A stretch of 64,000 nt of DNA, from positions 1-64,000 of the forward strand of contig NZ_LOKZ01000012.1 in the NCBI RefSeq assembly GCF_002211365.1, read 5' to 3'. A model generated the notes under the pieces. That model did no database searches. It was not told the DNA's origin and saw nothing but the letters and a program-made list of their open reading frames with translations. Below, one piece after another: positions 26,596 through 38,101 of the stretch. This DNA is from Rhizobium sp. R711. GTDB lineage: Bacteria > Pseudomonadota > Alphaproteobacteria > Rhizobiales > Rhizobiaceae. Numbering within the stretch: position 1 is the first letter of the stretch; every line of letters begins with the position of its first letter. The translations under genes were made by a program, and so were the position numbers.

Positions 26596-26830
26596 CAGTG
26601 ACTTACCTTCTCGGCGGCTTCTGTATCTTGCAATTTGGTCCCGCAGAACGGGCAGTGCGCTATCGCTTGATCGAGATATCCAAGACCTTCCTCGGTCTGG
26701 ATCAGTCCCACCACCATCATCACCTTGCCATCGTCCGATCTGTAGATCGTCGGAGCGGCCGGTGCGGGAAGCTCTGCTGCGACTTCCCGAAGGCTGTCGC
26801 AGCAGAAGATCTCGTTAAGAGCGTCGCTCA

Positions 26831-26831
<1 letters not shown>
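26595..26831 (-). CDS. orf78: unrecognised CC/CxxC protein embedded between atpD and atpC
   Basis: 78 aa. Adjacent C10-C11 near the N-terminus and C60-x2-C63 in a HCPFCGTKL motif suggest one zinc site or a redox pair, in the pattern of small CC...CPFCG-type proteins. The middle (YRSDDGKVMMVVGLIQ) looks like a beta-hairpin. There is no signal or membrane segment. Both ends are fused by TGATG overlaps: its ATG uses the last base of the atpD stop and its stop uses the first base of the atpC start. Coding is therefore credible and its synthesis is tied to F1 stoichiometry. I do not know its function; assembly factor or F1 regulator are guesses from position. Confidence 0.8.
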
Positions 26832-28294
<1,463 letters not shown>

Positions 28295-28300
28295 CTAACC

Positions 28301-29185
28301 TCAGAGCGCTTCCGCGCCCGAAATGATTTCAATGAGTTCCTTGGTGATTTGAGCCTGACGCTGACGGTTATAGTTGAGCGTCAGCTTGTTGATCATTTCA
28401 CCAGCGTTGCGCGTTGCATTGTCCATCGCGCTCATCTTGGCGCCCATCTCACCGGCAACGTTCTCAAGGAGCGCGCGGAAGATCTGAACGGAGATGTTGC
28501 GCGGGATCAGATCCTCGAGGATCGATGCCGGATCCGGCTCGTATTCGTAGACTGCGCCGGCGTGTGCCGCGTCCTCGACAACAGCCGTTGGGGCCGATGC
28601 CGGGATGAGCTGCTGAGCCGTCGGAACCTGCGAAATGACCGACTTGAATTCTGAATAGAACAACGTGCAGACGTCGAACTCGTCGGCTTCGAACATGTCG
28701 ATGATGCGCTTGCCGATCTGGTCAGCATTCTCGAACCCGACCTTCTTCACATCACGCAATTCCTTGCGCTCGACGATGAGCGAAGCGAATTCGCGGCGCA
28801 GAACGTCGTAGCCCTTCTTGCCGACCGTAAAGATCTTGACGGTCTTGCCTTCAGCGAGAAGCCTGCGAGCGTGATCGCGCGCAAAACGCGAAATCTGCGA
28901 GTTAAAGCCGCCGCACAGACCGCGTTCGGCGGTGCAGACGACCAGCAAGTGAACCTGGTCCTTGCCGTTGCCGGTCATCAGCGCCGGCGCACCGTCAGCC
29001 TCCGTCATCGCACCGGCGATGTTTGCCAGAACGGCACCCATGCGCTGCGAGTACGGACGGGCGGCCTCGGCCGCCTCCTGGGCACGCCGAAGCTTCGCCG
29101 CGGCGACCATTTTCATCGCCTTGGTGATCTTCTGCGTCGCCTTGACGGAGGCGATCCGGTTTTTCAGATCCTTAAGTGAAGGCAT
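28301..29185 (-). CDS. atpG: F1-ATPase gamma subunit
   Basis: 294 aa. N-terminal helix [20 protein letters not shown] and C-terminal helix ([15 protein letters not shown]...[14 protein letters not shown]) are the conserved coiled-coil halves of the central stalk. [12 protein letters not shown] segment is the family's conserved middle motif. It lies between atpA and atpD with 24-nt gaps on both sides. Confidence 0.97.
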   Translation of the reverse strand: MPSLKDLKNRIASVKATQKITKAMKMVAAAKLRRAQEAAEAARPYSQRMGAVLANIAGAMTEADGAPALMTGNGKDQVHLLVVCTAERGLCGGFNSQISRFARDHARRLLAEGKTVKIFTVGKKGYDVLRREFASLIVERKELRDVKKVGFENADQIGKRIIDMFEADEFDVCTLFYSEFKSVISQVPTAQQLIPASAPTAVVEDAAHAGAVYEYEPDPASILEDLIPRNISVQIFRALLENVAGEMGAKMSAMDNATRNAGEMINKLTLNYNRQRQAQITKELIEIISGAEAL

Positions 29186-29209
29186 CCGTTATCCGTCCTT
29201 TAGGTCCGA

Positions 29210-30739
29210 TTAGGCGAAGGACTTCGCGAAGCCATCGATGGCAGCCGTGAGCTTGCCCTTCGTATCATCGCTGATTGCCTTGTCCGTGCGGATCGTGTCG
29301 AGGATGGCCGAGCCTTCCGAGCGAAGGTACGACAAAAGGCCCTGTTCGAACTTGCCGACCTGTGCGACCGGAATCTTGTCCAGGTAGCCGTTGACGCCAG
29401 CGAAGATCACCGCAACCTGTTCTTCCGTCTTCAGCGGCGAGAATTGCGGCTGCTTCAGGAGTTCGGTCAGGCGTGCACCGCGGTTCAAGAGGCGCTGCGT
29501 CGAGGCATCGAGGTCCGAGCCGAACTGAGCGAAGGCGGCCATTTCGCGATACTGGGCGAGCTCACCCTTGATCGAGCCGGCAACCTGCTTCATCGCCTTG
29601 ACCTGCGCGGCGGAGCCGACGCGCGAAACCGACAGACCGACGTTTACGGCCGGACGGATACCCTGATAGAACAGGTCGGTTTCGAGGAAGATCTGGCCGT
29701 CGGTGATCGAGATCACGTTAGTCGGAATGAAGGCCGAAACGTCGTTGCCCTGGGTTTCGATGACCGGCAGCGCCGTCAGAGAGCCAGCGCCCTTTTCATC
29801 GGAGAGCTTTGCAGCGCGCTCGAGGAGACGCGAATGCAGATAGAAAACGTCGCCCGGATAAGCTTCGCGGCCCGGCGGGCGGCGCAGCAGCAGCGACATC
29901 TGACGGTAGGCAACCGCCTGCTTGGACAGGTCGTCGTAACCGATCAGCGCGTGCTGACCGTTGTCACGGAAGTATTCGCCCATCGTGCAGCCGGCGAACG
30001 GTGCCAGGTACTGCATCGGAGCAGGATCGGAAGCCGTTGCGGCAACAACGATCGAGTACTTCATTGCGCCGCGTTCTTCGAGAACCTTGACGAACTGAGC
30101 AACGGTCGAACGCTTCTGGCCGATAGCGACATAGACGCAGTACAGCTTGTCGCCGTCCGGGCCGTTGTCGTGGATAGCCTTCTGGTTCAGGATCGTGTCG
30201 AGAATGATCGCGGTCTTGCCGGTCTGGCGGTCACCGATGACGAGCTCGCGCTGGCCACGACCGACCGGGATGAGCGCGTCGATAGCCTTGAGGCCGGTCG
30301 ACATCGGCTCATGAACCGACTTGCGCGGAATGATGCCCGGAGCCTTCACGTCGACGCGCGCGCGGCGGGTCGAGTTGATCGGGCCCTTGCCGTCGATCGG
30401 ATTTCCGAGAGCGTCAACAACGCGGCCAAGCAGCTCCGGACCGACCGGAACGTCAACGATGGCGCCGGTCCGCTTGACGGTGTCGCCCTCCTTGATGTCG
30501 CGGTCCGAACCGAAAATAACAACACCGACGTTGTCCGATTCCAGGTTCAACGCCATACCGCGGATGCCACCGGGGAACTCGACCATTTCACCTGCCTGAA
30601 CATTGTCCAGACCGTAAACGCGAGCGATACCGTCACCGACGGAGAGAACCTGACCGACTTCCGAGACTTCTGCCTCTTTGCCGAAGTTTTTGATCTGGTC
30701 TTTGAGAATTGCGGAAATTTCCGCCGCGCGGATATCCAT
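29210..30739 (-). CDS. atpA: F1-ATPase alpha subunit
   Basis: 509 aa. The non-catalytic nucleotide site P-loop GDRQTGKTA, the N-terminal beta-barrel ([12 protein letters not shown]) and the [10 protein letters not shown] signature are present. The ATG shares a base with the atpH stop (TGATG), so translation is coupled. F0 genes (atpBEF) are not in this operon, as usual in alphaproteobacteria. Confidence 0.98.
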   Translation of the reverse strand: MDIRAAEISAILKDQIKNFGKEAEVSEVGQVLSVGDGIARVYGLDNVQAGEMVEFPGGIRGMALNLESDNVGVVIFGSDRDIKEGDTVKRTGAIVDVPVGPELLGRVVDALGNPIDGKGPINSTRRARVDVKAPGIIPRKSVHEPMSTGLKAIDALIPVGRGQRELVIGDRQTGKTAIILDTILNQKAIHDNGPDGDKLYCVYVAIGQKRSTVAQFVKVLEERGAMKYSIVVAATASDPAPMQYLAPFAGCTMGEYFRDNGQHALIGYDDLSKQAVAYRQMSLLLRRPPGREAYPGDVFYLHSRLLERAAKLSDEKGAGSLTALPVIETQGNDVSAFIPTNVISITDGQIFLETDLFYQGIRPAVNVGLSVSRVGSAAQVKAMKQVAGSIKGELAQYREMAAFAQFGSDLDASTQRLLNRGARLTELLKQPQFSPLKTEEQVAVIFAGVNGYLDKIPVAQVGKFEQGLLSYLRSEGSAILDTIRTDKAISDDTKGKLTAAIDGFAKSFA

Positions 30740-31299
30740 CAGCCGACCTCTTTCAATGCAAGCTTAAGGGTAGAGAGTTTCGTACGAAGAGACGTATCAA
30801 TCTGACGGGACCCGACCTTCACGATCAGACCACCAAGAATTGACGGATCAACCGTGACGGCAATCGCCACGTCTTTGCCGGTGACGCCCTTGAGCGCCGC
30901 CTTCAATTCGGTTTCCTGCGCCGCAGTCAGCGCATGGGCCGAGGTGACCTCGGCGGTAATTTCGCCACGCTGGTTTGCGGCAATGATGCGGAAGGCCTTG
31001 ATCATGCCCGGGAGGGCAAAGAGGCGACGGTTGCGCGCCACGACCTTCAGGAAATTTGCGAAGAAGCCGCTGATTCCAGCCTTCTCGCTAATGGCGACAA
31101 TCGCCTTGAGCTGGTCGTCGGCCGAAAAAACAGGGCTCGAAACGAAACGCTTCAGGTCGTCGCTCTCGTCGAGCATCGCCTGGAACCGATCGAGGTCCTT
31201 GGTGACGCTTTCAACGGCGCCCTGCTCGAGCGCAAGCTCGAACAGCGACGAGGCATAGCGCTCTGCAACACCAGAAGTAAGCTGGGATGTGTCTGCCAC
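30739..31299 (-). CDS. atpH: F1-ATPase delta subunit
   Basis: 186 aa from a GTG at 31299 ([16 protein letters not shown]), the point where homologues begin as MPVADTSQ. The frame is open eight more codons to a TTG at 31323, which is the alternative. The N-terminal helical bundle ([12 protein letters not shown]) and the C-terminal [18 protein letters not shown] segment are conserved. It links F1 to the peripheral stalk. It is the first gene of atpHAGD-orf78-C; the promoter must lie in 31300-31559. Confidence 0.95.
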   Translation of the reverse strand: MADTSQLTSGVAERYASSLFELALEQGAVESVTKDLDRFQAMLDESDDLKRFVSSPVFSADDQLKAIVAISEKAGISGFFANFLKVVARNRRLFALPGMIKAFRIIAANQRGEITAEVTSAHALTAAQETELKAALKGVTGKDVAIAVTVDPSILGGLIVKVGSRQIDTSLRTKLSTLKLALKEVG

Positions 31300-31393
31300 T
31301 GGCCCAAATTTCCCTGATTTCAACTCAAGAATCCGGTCCCCGGCGGGCGCCTGACCTAGGATCTTGAATTCGTTATGATTTCCCCCAGAAATC

Positions 31394-31411
31394 GCAAGAG
31401 AAGCCTCTTGC
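31394..31411. promoter_or_regulatory. 7-bp perfect hairpin in the atp operon upstream region
   Basis: GCAAGAG-AAGC-CTCTTGC lies about 95 nt upstream of atpH in a 260-nt non-coding stretch. It could be a leader hairpin, an operator or a weak terminator of the upstream gene (no clean U-run on the minus strand). I see nothing else clear in this gap. Confidence 0.35.
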
Positions 31412-31559
31412 TTCTTCCGAAATTCGGGGTCCGTCTAACATAGGATGTTCGGACTCGCAACACGCGTAACGCCCGAATACGGCTTTCGCATCGATTTCTA
31501 ACGCAAAAATGCTCAAAGCCCAGAAACAAAGAGCCTGAACCGAGTGATATCAGCTCAAC

Positions 31560-31949
31560 TCAAGCGGAAAAGAAACCGAAAACATAGGCGAGCGGAAGCG
31601 CCGCCAGAACGATCTGCGCAACCAGAAGTAAGTAGTTGAGAATAGTGCTCCCCTTATCTGACAGGAGCGAGATGATGCGCGCAAATGCAGCCATGGCGAA
31701 CGAGGCGCCGAGCGCCATGTAGATCCAGTTCTGTGCCAACATGATGGCCGAGAGACCGAAGCCGAGATAGAAGCCACCGACGGAGCGCTGCTCGGCATAG
31801 CCGTCGCGCCGGCCCTCACGCGGCATCGAGCCAAACAACCGCATCGCATAGCCCGGCGCGAACATGATGACAAAGCCCGCCAGTGCCGTGAAAGCGGCTG
31901 CCGCGAAGGCGAGCTGTTCACCCAGTTCCGTTGGAAAATAAAAGTCCAT
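31560..31949 (-). CDS. Conserved small membrane protein with four predicted helices
   Basis: 129 aa with four hydrophobic segments at about residues 10-32, 55-75, 76-92 and 101-126. Short charged loops (SMPREGRRDGYAEQRS; LLSDKGST) separate them. The layout and the RSVGGFYLGFGL stretch resemble the DUF4345-type family, but I cannot confirm this. It lies between priA and the atp operon on the same strand, with 260 nt to atpH, so it is not clearly in either operon. No catalytic motif is visible. Confidence 0.7.
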   Translation of the reverse strand: MDFYFPTELGEQLAFAAAAFTALAGFVIMFAPGYAMRLFGSMPREGRRDGYAEQRSVGGFYLGFGLSAIMLAQNWIYMALGASFAMAAFARIISLLSDKGSTILNYLLLVAQIVLAALPLAYVFGFFSA

Positions 31950-32027
31950 TCGACCGCCCCGAATCCCCTGCTTCGCCGTCCTTATGGCATGATTGTGGTG
32001 CGACGCAAAAGCCCACCAGGAAACGAT

Positions 32028-34244
32028 CTACAGGAAGCTTTGCGGGTCCACGTCGAGCTGCACATGTACCGAGCCGCGCTCCTTGGGCGCCTGCGCAAGC
32101 ATCGCCCTGAGGAACGCCTGCATGTCGGAGTTTCGCCGTCCATGCACGAGGAGGCGGAAGCGATAGCGACCTCGCACCAGCGCAAGCGGCGCTTCCGCAG
32201 GACCCAGCACGGAGATGCCGGAAACGTTGGGCGCGGCGTTCCTGATTCCACGAGCATGGTTTTCCGCGTCGTGGCGCGTGTCCGCCGAGACGATGACCGA
32301 CGCCAGCCGTCCGAACGGCGGCAGGATGGCACGCTCCCGCTCGGCGATCTCGCGCTCGTAGAAGGCGCTCGCATCACCCGACACGATCGCCTGCATGACG
32401 GGATGTTGCGGTTGGTATGTCTGAAGGAGGCCGTGGCTCTTCAAGCCGGTACGGCCAGCGCGGCCCGTCACCTGCGACAGGAGCTGGAACGTGCGTTCGG
32501 CAGCGCGCGGGTCACCGTTGGCTAAGCCGAGATCAGCATCGACGATGCCGACCAGCGTCATCAGCGGGAAGTTATGCCCCTTGGCGACGAGCTGTGTGCC
32601 GATAACGATATCGGCTTCGCCCTTGGCGATGGCCTCGAGCTCGAGGCGCAACCGCTTGACGCCGCCCATCATGTCGGACGAGAGCACGATCGTCCGTGCC
32701 TCGGGAAAGTGACGCTCCACCTCTTCAGCGATACGCTCGACGCCGGGGCCACAGGCAACAAGGTGATCGAGGGTTCCGCATTCGGGGCAGGCTTCCGGCG
32801 TGCGCTCGGCATGGCCGCACTGATGGCACTGCAACTGTTTCTTGAAGCGATGCTCGACGAGCCAGCTGGAGCACTGTGGGCACTGAAAGCGGTGACCGCA
32901 AACCCGGCAAAGTGTCAGCGGCGCATAGCCGCGCCGATTGAGGAAGAGAAGCGCCTGCTGCTGCTTCTCGACCGTCTTGCCGATCGCACGGATGAGAACG
33001 GGCGAGAGGAAACCGCCGCGCTCGGGCGCGTGGCGGCGCATGTCGATGAGATGCAGATCCGGCAACGCCGCGTCACCGAAGCGGGTCGGCATATGAACGA
33101 TGTTGTAGCGGCCGCTCTGGCCGTTGACCTGGCTCTCGACCGAGGGCGTGGCGGAAACCAGAACCACGGGGAAATCGCCAATGCGGGCGCGCACAACTGC
33201 CATGTCGCGCGCATTGTAATAGACACGGTCTTCCTGCTTGTAAGCCGGATCATGCTCTTCATCGACGATGATCAGACCAAGATCCTCGAACGGCAGGAAC
33301 AGCGCCGAGCGCGCGCCGGCCACGACACGAACCTCGCCCGTGACGGCCTGGCGCCAGACTTTCTCGCGGGTGCGTGGCGCCAGATCGGAATGCCATTCGG
33401 CGGGCTTGGCGCCGAAGCGATCCTGAAAACGCTCCAGAAAGCTCGCTGTCAGCGCGATCTCCGGCAACAGGATCAGCACCTGCTTGCCACGCTTCAGTGT
33501 TTCCGCAATGGCCTCGAAATATACCTCCGTCTTGCCCGAGCCGGTCACGCCGTCGATCAGCGAAACGGCGAATTCACCCTTTCGAACTTCGGCAAGAATC
33601 TCGTCCGCTGCCTCCCTTTGCGGGCCTTCAAGGCGCGAGGTCACGAAATCGGGATCGGGCTTTGCCACCACTGGCGGCGGCGGCAGGAACACCGTCTCGA
33701 AAACCCCCTGGCCGACCAGGCCGTCGACGACGCTGGTCGACACACCGGCGGCATGGGCAAGCCCGCTTCGCGTCCAGGATAGGCCATCGCCGGCAATATC
33801 GAGCACACGGGCGCGCGCTGGCGTCATCCGCTCCGGTGCGCCGCCGACGAATCGCAGTCCCTCCACCATCGGCTCCGGCTCGAAGGCATTTGGCGCGCGC
33901 AACGCCATTCGCGCCACGAGCCCAGGCGGCGACAGCGTATAGCTCGCAACCCAATCGATGAAGTCGCGCATCTCCTTGGTCAGAGGCGGGCAATCGAAGA
34001 CATGGCTGATCGGCCTCAACTTCTTGGGATCGACCCCATCCTCGCCGCCGTCCCAGACGACGCCGATCACCTGCCTTGGGCCAAGCGGCACCTGTACGAC
34101 CGATCCCGGCTCGGCCGCCATACCCTCCGGCACGGCATAGGAGTATGGCTTCGGCGCAGGCATGGGAACGAGCACCGGAACCGTGCGGTTTGCCGGCGGC
34201 GTCTCAAACAGCGCTCCAAAGAGATCGGACGAATCTGTGCTCAT
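32028..34244 (-). CDS. priA: Primosomal replication-restart helicase PriA
   Basis: 738 aa from MSTDSSDLF at 34244; the upstream in-frame extension is not family-like. An N-terminal 3'-OH DNA-binding domain (VLVPMPAPKPYSYAVP) is followed by the helicase Walker A GVTGSGKTEVY, the DEEH box and SATPS motif, and a zinc-binding insertion with eight cysteines (CRVCGHRFQCPQC, CHQCGH, CPECG). It restarts stalled forks. Genes xerC and an acyltransferase follow upstream, an arrangement found in rhizobia. Confidence 0.96.
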   Translation of the reverse strand: MSTDSSDLFGALFETPPANRTVPVLVPMPAPKPYSYAVPEGMAAEPGSVVQVPLGPRQVIGVVWDGGEDGVDPKKLRPISHVFDCPPLTKEMRDFIDWVASYTLSPPGLVARMALRAPNAFEPEPMVEGLRFVGGAPERMTPARARVLDIAGDGLSWTRSGLAHAAGVSTSVVDGLVGQGVFETVFLPPPPVVAKPDPDFVTSRLEGPQREAADEILAEVRKGEFAVSLIDGVTGSGKTEVYFEAIAETLKRGKQVLILLPEIALTASFLERFQDRFGAKPAEWHSDLAPRTREKVWRQAVTGEVRVVAGARSALFLPFEDLGLIIVDEEHDPAYKQEDRVYYNARDMAVVRARIGDFPVVLVSATPSVESQVNGQSGRYNIVHMPTRFGDAALPDLHLIDMRRHAPERGGFLSPVLIRAIGKTVEKQQQALLFLNRRGYAPLTLCRVCGHRFQCPQCSSWLVEHRFKKQLQCHQCGHAERTPEACPECGTLDHLVACGPGVERIAEEVERHFPEARTIVLSSDMMGGVKRLRLELEAIAKGEADIVIGTQLVAKGHNFPLMTLVGIVDADLGLANGDPRAAERTFQLLSQVTGRAGRTGLKSHGLLQTYQPQHPVMQAIVSGDASAFYEREIAERERAILPPFGRLASVIVSADTRHDAENHARGIRNAAPNVSGISVLGPAEAPLALVRGRYRFRLLVHGRRNSDMQAFLRAMLAQAPKERGSVHVQLDVDPQSFL

Positions 34245-34392
34245 CGGGCGAGACCATGCCCGGATCGGCGCAAAAAGAAAACCTGTAAGGTCATCAACAC
34301 CAATTCGAAAGATCCAGGCGGACCGAGCGCAGGGACCGGTAATTCTGGGCAAACATCGAGCGGAGCAGCATGCCTTGCCTTAGCCGATCCGA

Positions 34393-35340
34393 TCAGGGAA
34401 TTGAACGGGCGCTCGCCGGTTCCGCCTCTGCCGGCGGGACCAACGGCACGAATTGCGCATCGCCGTCAGCGTCGAGCACATGCACGGTATGGTCCTCCAA
34501 CGCCTTGGTCACCTCGTTGATATCGCCGTCGAGATGCTCCACCGGAATCAGATTGCCAACCACGAAGTCGAAACGGTCGCCCCGCTTGTTCAGAAGCTCG
34601 TGAAACACCGTCATGTCCCGAAGCTCGGTCGACCACTTCGCGAACCAGTAGAACAGGCCAGAGTTACGCGCCGTCATGTGCACCGGCAGGATCGGCAGAT
34701 TGTACTTGCGCGCAAGGCCGACGGCGGAGGTTTTCCACGGACGCTCATTCAGGCGCCCGTTTGCCCAATAGGCGATACGTCCCGAGGGAAAAAGCACCGT
34801 TGCCTTGCCTTCCCTGACGGCGTGATTGGTGATCTGCAATGTCTCGCGGGTCTTCAGCTTGCTCTTGTGCTCCTCACGCCACTCGACCGGGATGATGACC
34901 TCGGCAAAGCGCGGGTTGACACGCACAGCATCACGGTTCGCAAACACCATCACGTCGGGCCGCTTGTGTTTCAGTAGATCGAACACAGCGACACCATCGG
35001 CGATGCCGGTCGGATGGTTGCTGACCAGGATGAAGCCGCCGGCATCAGGAATGCGTTCGCCATGCCTGACATTGATATCGAGCTTCAACAGCTTGCTCAT
35101 GTATTCGAAACATTGGAAGCCCGGCATGTTTGCAACGTCATTGGCGAAGCTGACCGCCCTGTTGTAGCGCAAGAGAGTGTAGAGGAAGGGGCGCATGACC
35201 GGCCAAAGTGGATGCTTCACGATCCTTTGTCCGCGCTCGGCGATCAGCGTATCAACGATATGTCCCGGTTTGCCATGGGAGACGAGGCCGATCGCTTCCG
35301 CGAATTGTCCGAAAGCGGTCGTGGGGTGGCGCCGTGGCAT
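34393..35340 (-). CDS. PlsC-like lysophospholipid/glycerolipid acyltransferase with atypical motif
   Basis: 315 aa from MPRRHPTTAFG at 35340 (AGGA about 6 nt upstream); a start at 35427 would add 29 non-family residues. The acyltransferase block I reads VSNHPTGIADG, so His and Asp are separated by five residues instead of the canonical four (NHx4D). Block III reads LFPSGRIAYW in place of FPEGTRS, and LPILPVHM matches block IV. It probably acylates a lyso-lipid at the inner membrane. No transmembrane segment is obvious. The divergent xerC starts 142 nt away. Confidence 0.75.
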   Translation of the reverse strand: MPRRHPTTAFGQFAEAIGLVSHGKPGHIVDTLIAERGQRIVKHPLWPVMRPFLYTLLRYNRAVSFANDVANMPGFQCFEYMSKLLKLDINVRHGERIPDAGGFILVSNHPTGIADGVAVFDLLKHKRPDVMVFANRDAVRVNPRFAEVIIPVEWREEHKSKLKTRETLQITNHAVREGKATVLFPSGRIAYWANGRLNERPWKTSAVGLARKYNLPILPVHMTARNSGLFYWFAKWSTELRDMTVFHELLNKRGDRFDFVVGNLIPVEHLDGDINEVTKALEDHTVHVLDADGDAQFVPLVPPAEAEPASARSIP

Positions 35341-35482
35341 GCAAGATCCTGAGTCGTTGGGAAACCAGTTAGGTCGATTATTATGATGGAAACGTGACAG
35401 CCACTTGGTCGGTATTAGCAATTCCATAACTATCGTCCCTTCAGAATTGGCAGCCGAATTGGCAAATTCAAGGGCGTGAGAC

Positions 35483-36418
35483 GTGAACGAACTCCTGATC
35501 ATCGCCGACCCACAACTGATGGCGGAACGAACAGCTTGGCTCGGTAACCTTGCCAACGAAAGGCGTCTATCCGAGCACACGCTCGACGCCTATGAGCGCG
35601 ACACCCGCCAGTTCCTGACCTTCCTCACCGGTCATCTCGCAGGCCCCGCGACGCTGAAAGATATCCACGCGCTGCGGCCTGCCGATTTCCGCGCATTCCT
35701 CGCCGCACGCCGCAAGGAGGGATCGGGCGCGCGTTCGCTTGGCCGCAATCTTGCCGGGCTGCGATCGCTGCTGCGTTACCTCGAAAAGAAGGGGCTGGTG
35801 AATGCCGCCGGCGCCGGCGCGATCCGCTCGCCGAAGCAGCCGAAGTCGCTGCCGAAACCCCTGTCCGACAGGCAGGCGATCACAGTCGTCAGTGATGAGG
35901 CGCAACTGCACGAGGAACCCTGGATCGCAGCGCGCGACGCCGCCGTCTTCACCCTTCTTTACGGCTGCGGTCTGCGCATCTCCGAAGCGCTCGACCTGAC
36001 ACCCGACGATTTCAACCGTGGCGCGGCCACGTTGCGCATCACCGGTAAAGGCAACAAGACCCGCCTCGTGCCGCTGCTCACCGTCGTCGCCGAAGCGGTT
36101 GGGAAATACCGATCGCTGTGCCCGTACCATCTCGACGGCGAGCAGCCTCTTTTCCGCGGAGCGCGCGGCGGAAAGCTGCAGGCCGCCATCATTCAGCGCA
36201 CCATGCAAAAGATGCGCAGTGCCTTTGGGCTGCCCGAGACAGCGACGCCACACGCGCTACGGCACTCCTTCGCGACCCATCTTCTCGCGGGCGGCGGCGA
36301 TCTCCGCAGCATTCAGGAACTGCTCGGCCACGCCAGCCTTTCCACCACCCAGGTCTACACGGGTGTGGATTCATCCCGTCTGCTCGAAGTTTACGACCGT
36401 GCCCATCCTCGGGCGTAA
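35483..36418 (+). CDS. xerC: Tyrosine recombinase XerC (chromosome dimer resolution)
   Basis: 311 aa with a GTG start. An N-terminal SAM-like core-binding domain (residues about 15-105) is followed by the catalytic domain with R165, K189, H257, R260, H283 and nucleophile Y292, all in the expected spacing (GLRISEAL, HALRHSFATHLL, LGHASLSTTQVY). It acts with XerD at dif during division. There are no attachment sites or mobile genes nearby, so it is housekeeping and not an integrase of an element. Confidence 0.93.
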   Translation: MNELLIIADPQLMAERTAWLGNLANERRLSEHTLDAYERDTRQFLTFLTGHLAGPATLKDIHALRPADFRAFLAARRKEGSGARSLGRNLAGLRSLLRYLEKKGLVNAAGAGAIRSPKQPKSLPKPLSDRQAITVVSDEAQLHEEPWIAARDAAVFTLLYGCGLRISEALDLTPDDFNRGAATLRITGKGNKTRLVPLLTVVAEAVGKYRSLCPYHLDGEQPLFRGARGGKLQAAIIQRTMQKMRSAFGLPETATPHALRHSFATHLLAGGGDLRSIQELLGHASLSTTQVYTGVDSSRLLEVYDRAHPRA

Positions 36419-36499
36419 TCTTTTGTTAACGGCTTCTCTTAAAGGAATATCCGCACGCTGAGCGTAGAGCTTAGCGATCACAGTGACCGGAACACCATC

Positions 36500-37579
36500 A
36501 TGACGATCTCCATCGGCCACCGCAGCCTGCACATCGCATCGCCGGGCAATCTCCTGCTCTGGCTGATCGCCGCATTTCACATGCTGCTTGCGGCAACGCT
36601 GATCGCCGTCCTGTTTTCCGTCTCCCCGGCTGCCGCCGCAGACGACGCCAGCTGCACCGGCCACAATATCCTGACCGATCTGAAGCAGAGCGACCCCGCG
36701 CGCTATGCCGAGGTGGTCAAGGAAGCGGATGCCGTGCCGAACGGCAAGGGCATCTTCTGGAAGATCGAAAAGCCAGGCGTGAAACCGTCCTGGCTGCTTG
36801 GCAGCATGCATGTCACCGATCCGCGGGTGCTGACGCTCCCGCCGCGCACGCAGGCCGCCCACGACGCTGCCGACACTATCGTCATCGAATCCGACGAGAT
36901 CCTCGACGAGAAAAAGGCTTCCGCCGCTCTGCTGATGAAGCCTGAACTGATGATGTTCACCGATGGGACGACGATTGAGAAGCTTCTGTCTCACGATGAC
37001 TACGTTCGTCTGGAAGACGGCCTGAAGCAACGTGGCATCCCGCTTGCCGCGGTCTCGCGCATGCGGCCATGGATGATCTCGAGTGTCGTTGCCCTTCCCA
37101 GCTGCGAAATGGCCCGCAAAGCCAAGGGCGTACAGTTCCTTGACCAGAAGATTGCTGCAGATGCGGTTGCCGAGGGCAAGCAGGTTAAAGGCCTGGAAAC
37201 ACTTGCTGAGCAGCTGCAGGCAATGGCCGAGTTGCCGACCGAATTCCACATGAAGTCACTGATCGAGACGCTGGCCTTGGGCTCCAAGATGAACGACGTG
37301 GTGGAAACCATGACCGATCTCTACCTCTCCGGCGATATCGGCATGACCATTCCGATGCTGAAGACCGTTTCGCCCGATGGCGAGGATGAGGACGGCGACT
37401 ATGCAGCCTTCGAACAGCGCATCATTCTCGACCGCAACAAGGTGATGGCCGAGCGAGCAGCCCCGATTCTTGCTAATGGCAACGTCTTCATGGCCGTCGG
37501 CGCGCTCCATCTTCCCGGCGAAGGCGGCGTCATCGAGTTGCTGCGCAAGCAGGGCTTCACGCTGACGGCTGTCAACTAA
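36500..37579 (+). CDS. TraB/GumN-family exported protein
   Basis: 359 aa. A long N-terminal signal/anchor (LLLWLIAAFHMLLAATLIAVL...AAA) is followed by the paired GxxH elements of the TraB/GumN fold: LLGSMHVTD near residue 107 and AVGALHLPGEGG near residue 333. Conserved Glu/Asp sit in VIESDEIL. Family members have a putative metalloprotease-like (Tiki) arrangement, but enzymatic activity is mostly unproven. The mature protein should face the periplasm. The 3' end overlaps the convergent cytochrome b561 gene by 4 nt. Confidence 0.85.
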   Translation: MTISIGHRSLHIASPGNLLLWLIAAFHMLLAATLIAVLFSVSPAAAADDASCTGHNILTDLKQSDPARYAEVVKEADAVPNGKGIFWKIEKPGVKPSWLLGSMHVTDPRVLTLPPRTQAAHDAADTIVIESDEILDEKKASAALLMKPELMMFTDGTTIEKLLSHDDYVRLEDGLKQRGIPLAAVSRMRPWMISSVVALPSCEMARKAKGVQFLDQKIAADAVAEGKQVKGLETLAEQLQAMAELPTEFHMKSLIETLALGSKMNDVVETMTDLYLSGDIGMTIPMLKTVSPDGEDEDGDYAAFEQRIILDRNKVMAERAAPILANGNVFMAVGALHLPGEGGVIELLRKQGFTLTAVN

Positions 37580-38079
37580 CGCCCGACCGTCATTCGCCTG
37601 AGAACATTGGTCTTCCAGTAGAACTGATGGGCAAGCGCGCCAGCAACATGTGCGGTGATTACGGCCCACAGCACCGCCTTGAAGATACCGCCATGAAGCT
37701 CGCCGGAAATATCGACCCCCAGATAATACGCCGCCATACCAGTCAGCGGCAGGAGGAAGATCAACAGGTAGAGCGCGATATGCGCGACTTTGGCGCCAAT
37801 CCGGAATATCTTCGGTTCCGCTGCCGGTTCAGCCGGCGCTCCCTGAATAAGGCGCAGGCAAACACGCAGGATTGCGAGAACGAGAATGCCAATGCCGACA
37901 TAGGCATGCACGTTGGCAGACGCAATCTGATCGACCGAGGGGATGCCACCCCGGCGGACCGTCCGGTTCCAGGCGTTCATACCATCCGGGAACAGCAGGT
38001 TGAAAAAGATCATGAGCGCCATCACCCAATGCAGCAGCCGCTGCGGAAGGCTATATGCATCACGAGAGTCGATAGGCAT
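37576..38079 (-). CDS. Cytochrome b561-family membrane cytochrome
   Basis: 167 aa with four transmembrane helices and the paired haem His ligands: H17 in LLHWVMALMIFF, H58 in NVHAYVGIGIL, one in the KVAHIALYLLIFLLPLTGM helix and one in VITAHVAGALAHQFYW. This is the standard CybB-like two-haem quinol oxidase fold, passing electrons from the quinol pool, often to superoxide or periplasmic acceptors. An Irr/ICE-type box (38102-38116) lies 23 nt before the start, so haem/iron control is likely. The gene follows lpdA by 96 nt. Confidence 0.92.
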   Translation of the reverse strand: MPIDSRDAYSLPQRLLHWVMALMIFFNLLFPDGMNAWNRTVRRGGIPSVDQIASANVHAYVGIGILVLAILRVCLRLIQGAPAEPAAEPKIFRIGAKVAHIALYLLIFLLPLTGMAAYYLGVDISGELHGGIFKAVLWAVITAHVAGALAHQFYWKTNVLRRMTVGR

Positions 38080-38101
38080 GTATCTATCCTCAGAACAGCA
38101 A

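Noticed and set aside
35483..36418. Tyrosine recombinase as the integrase of a mobile element
   Set aside because: It is standard XerC with the complete catalytic set. There are no attachment repeats, tRNA target or cargo genes, and neighbours are housekeeping.
36427..36447. CtrA-like TTAA pair between xerC and the TraB/GumN gene
   Set aside because: The two TTAA tetramers are 9 nt apart, not 7, and so do not match the consensus.
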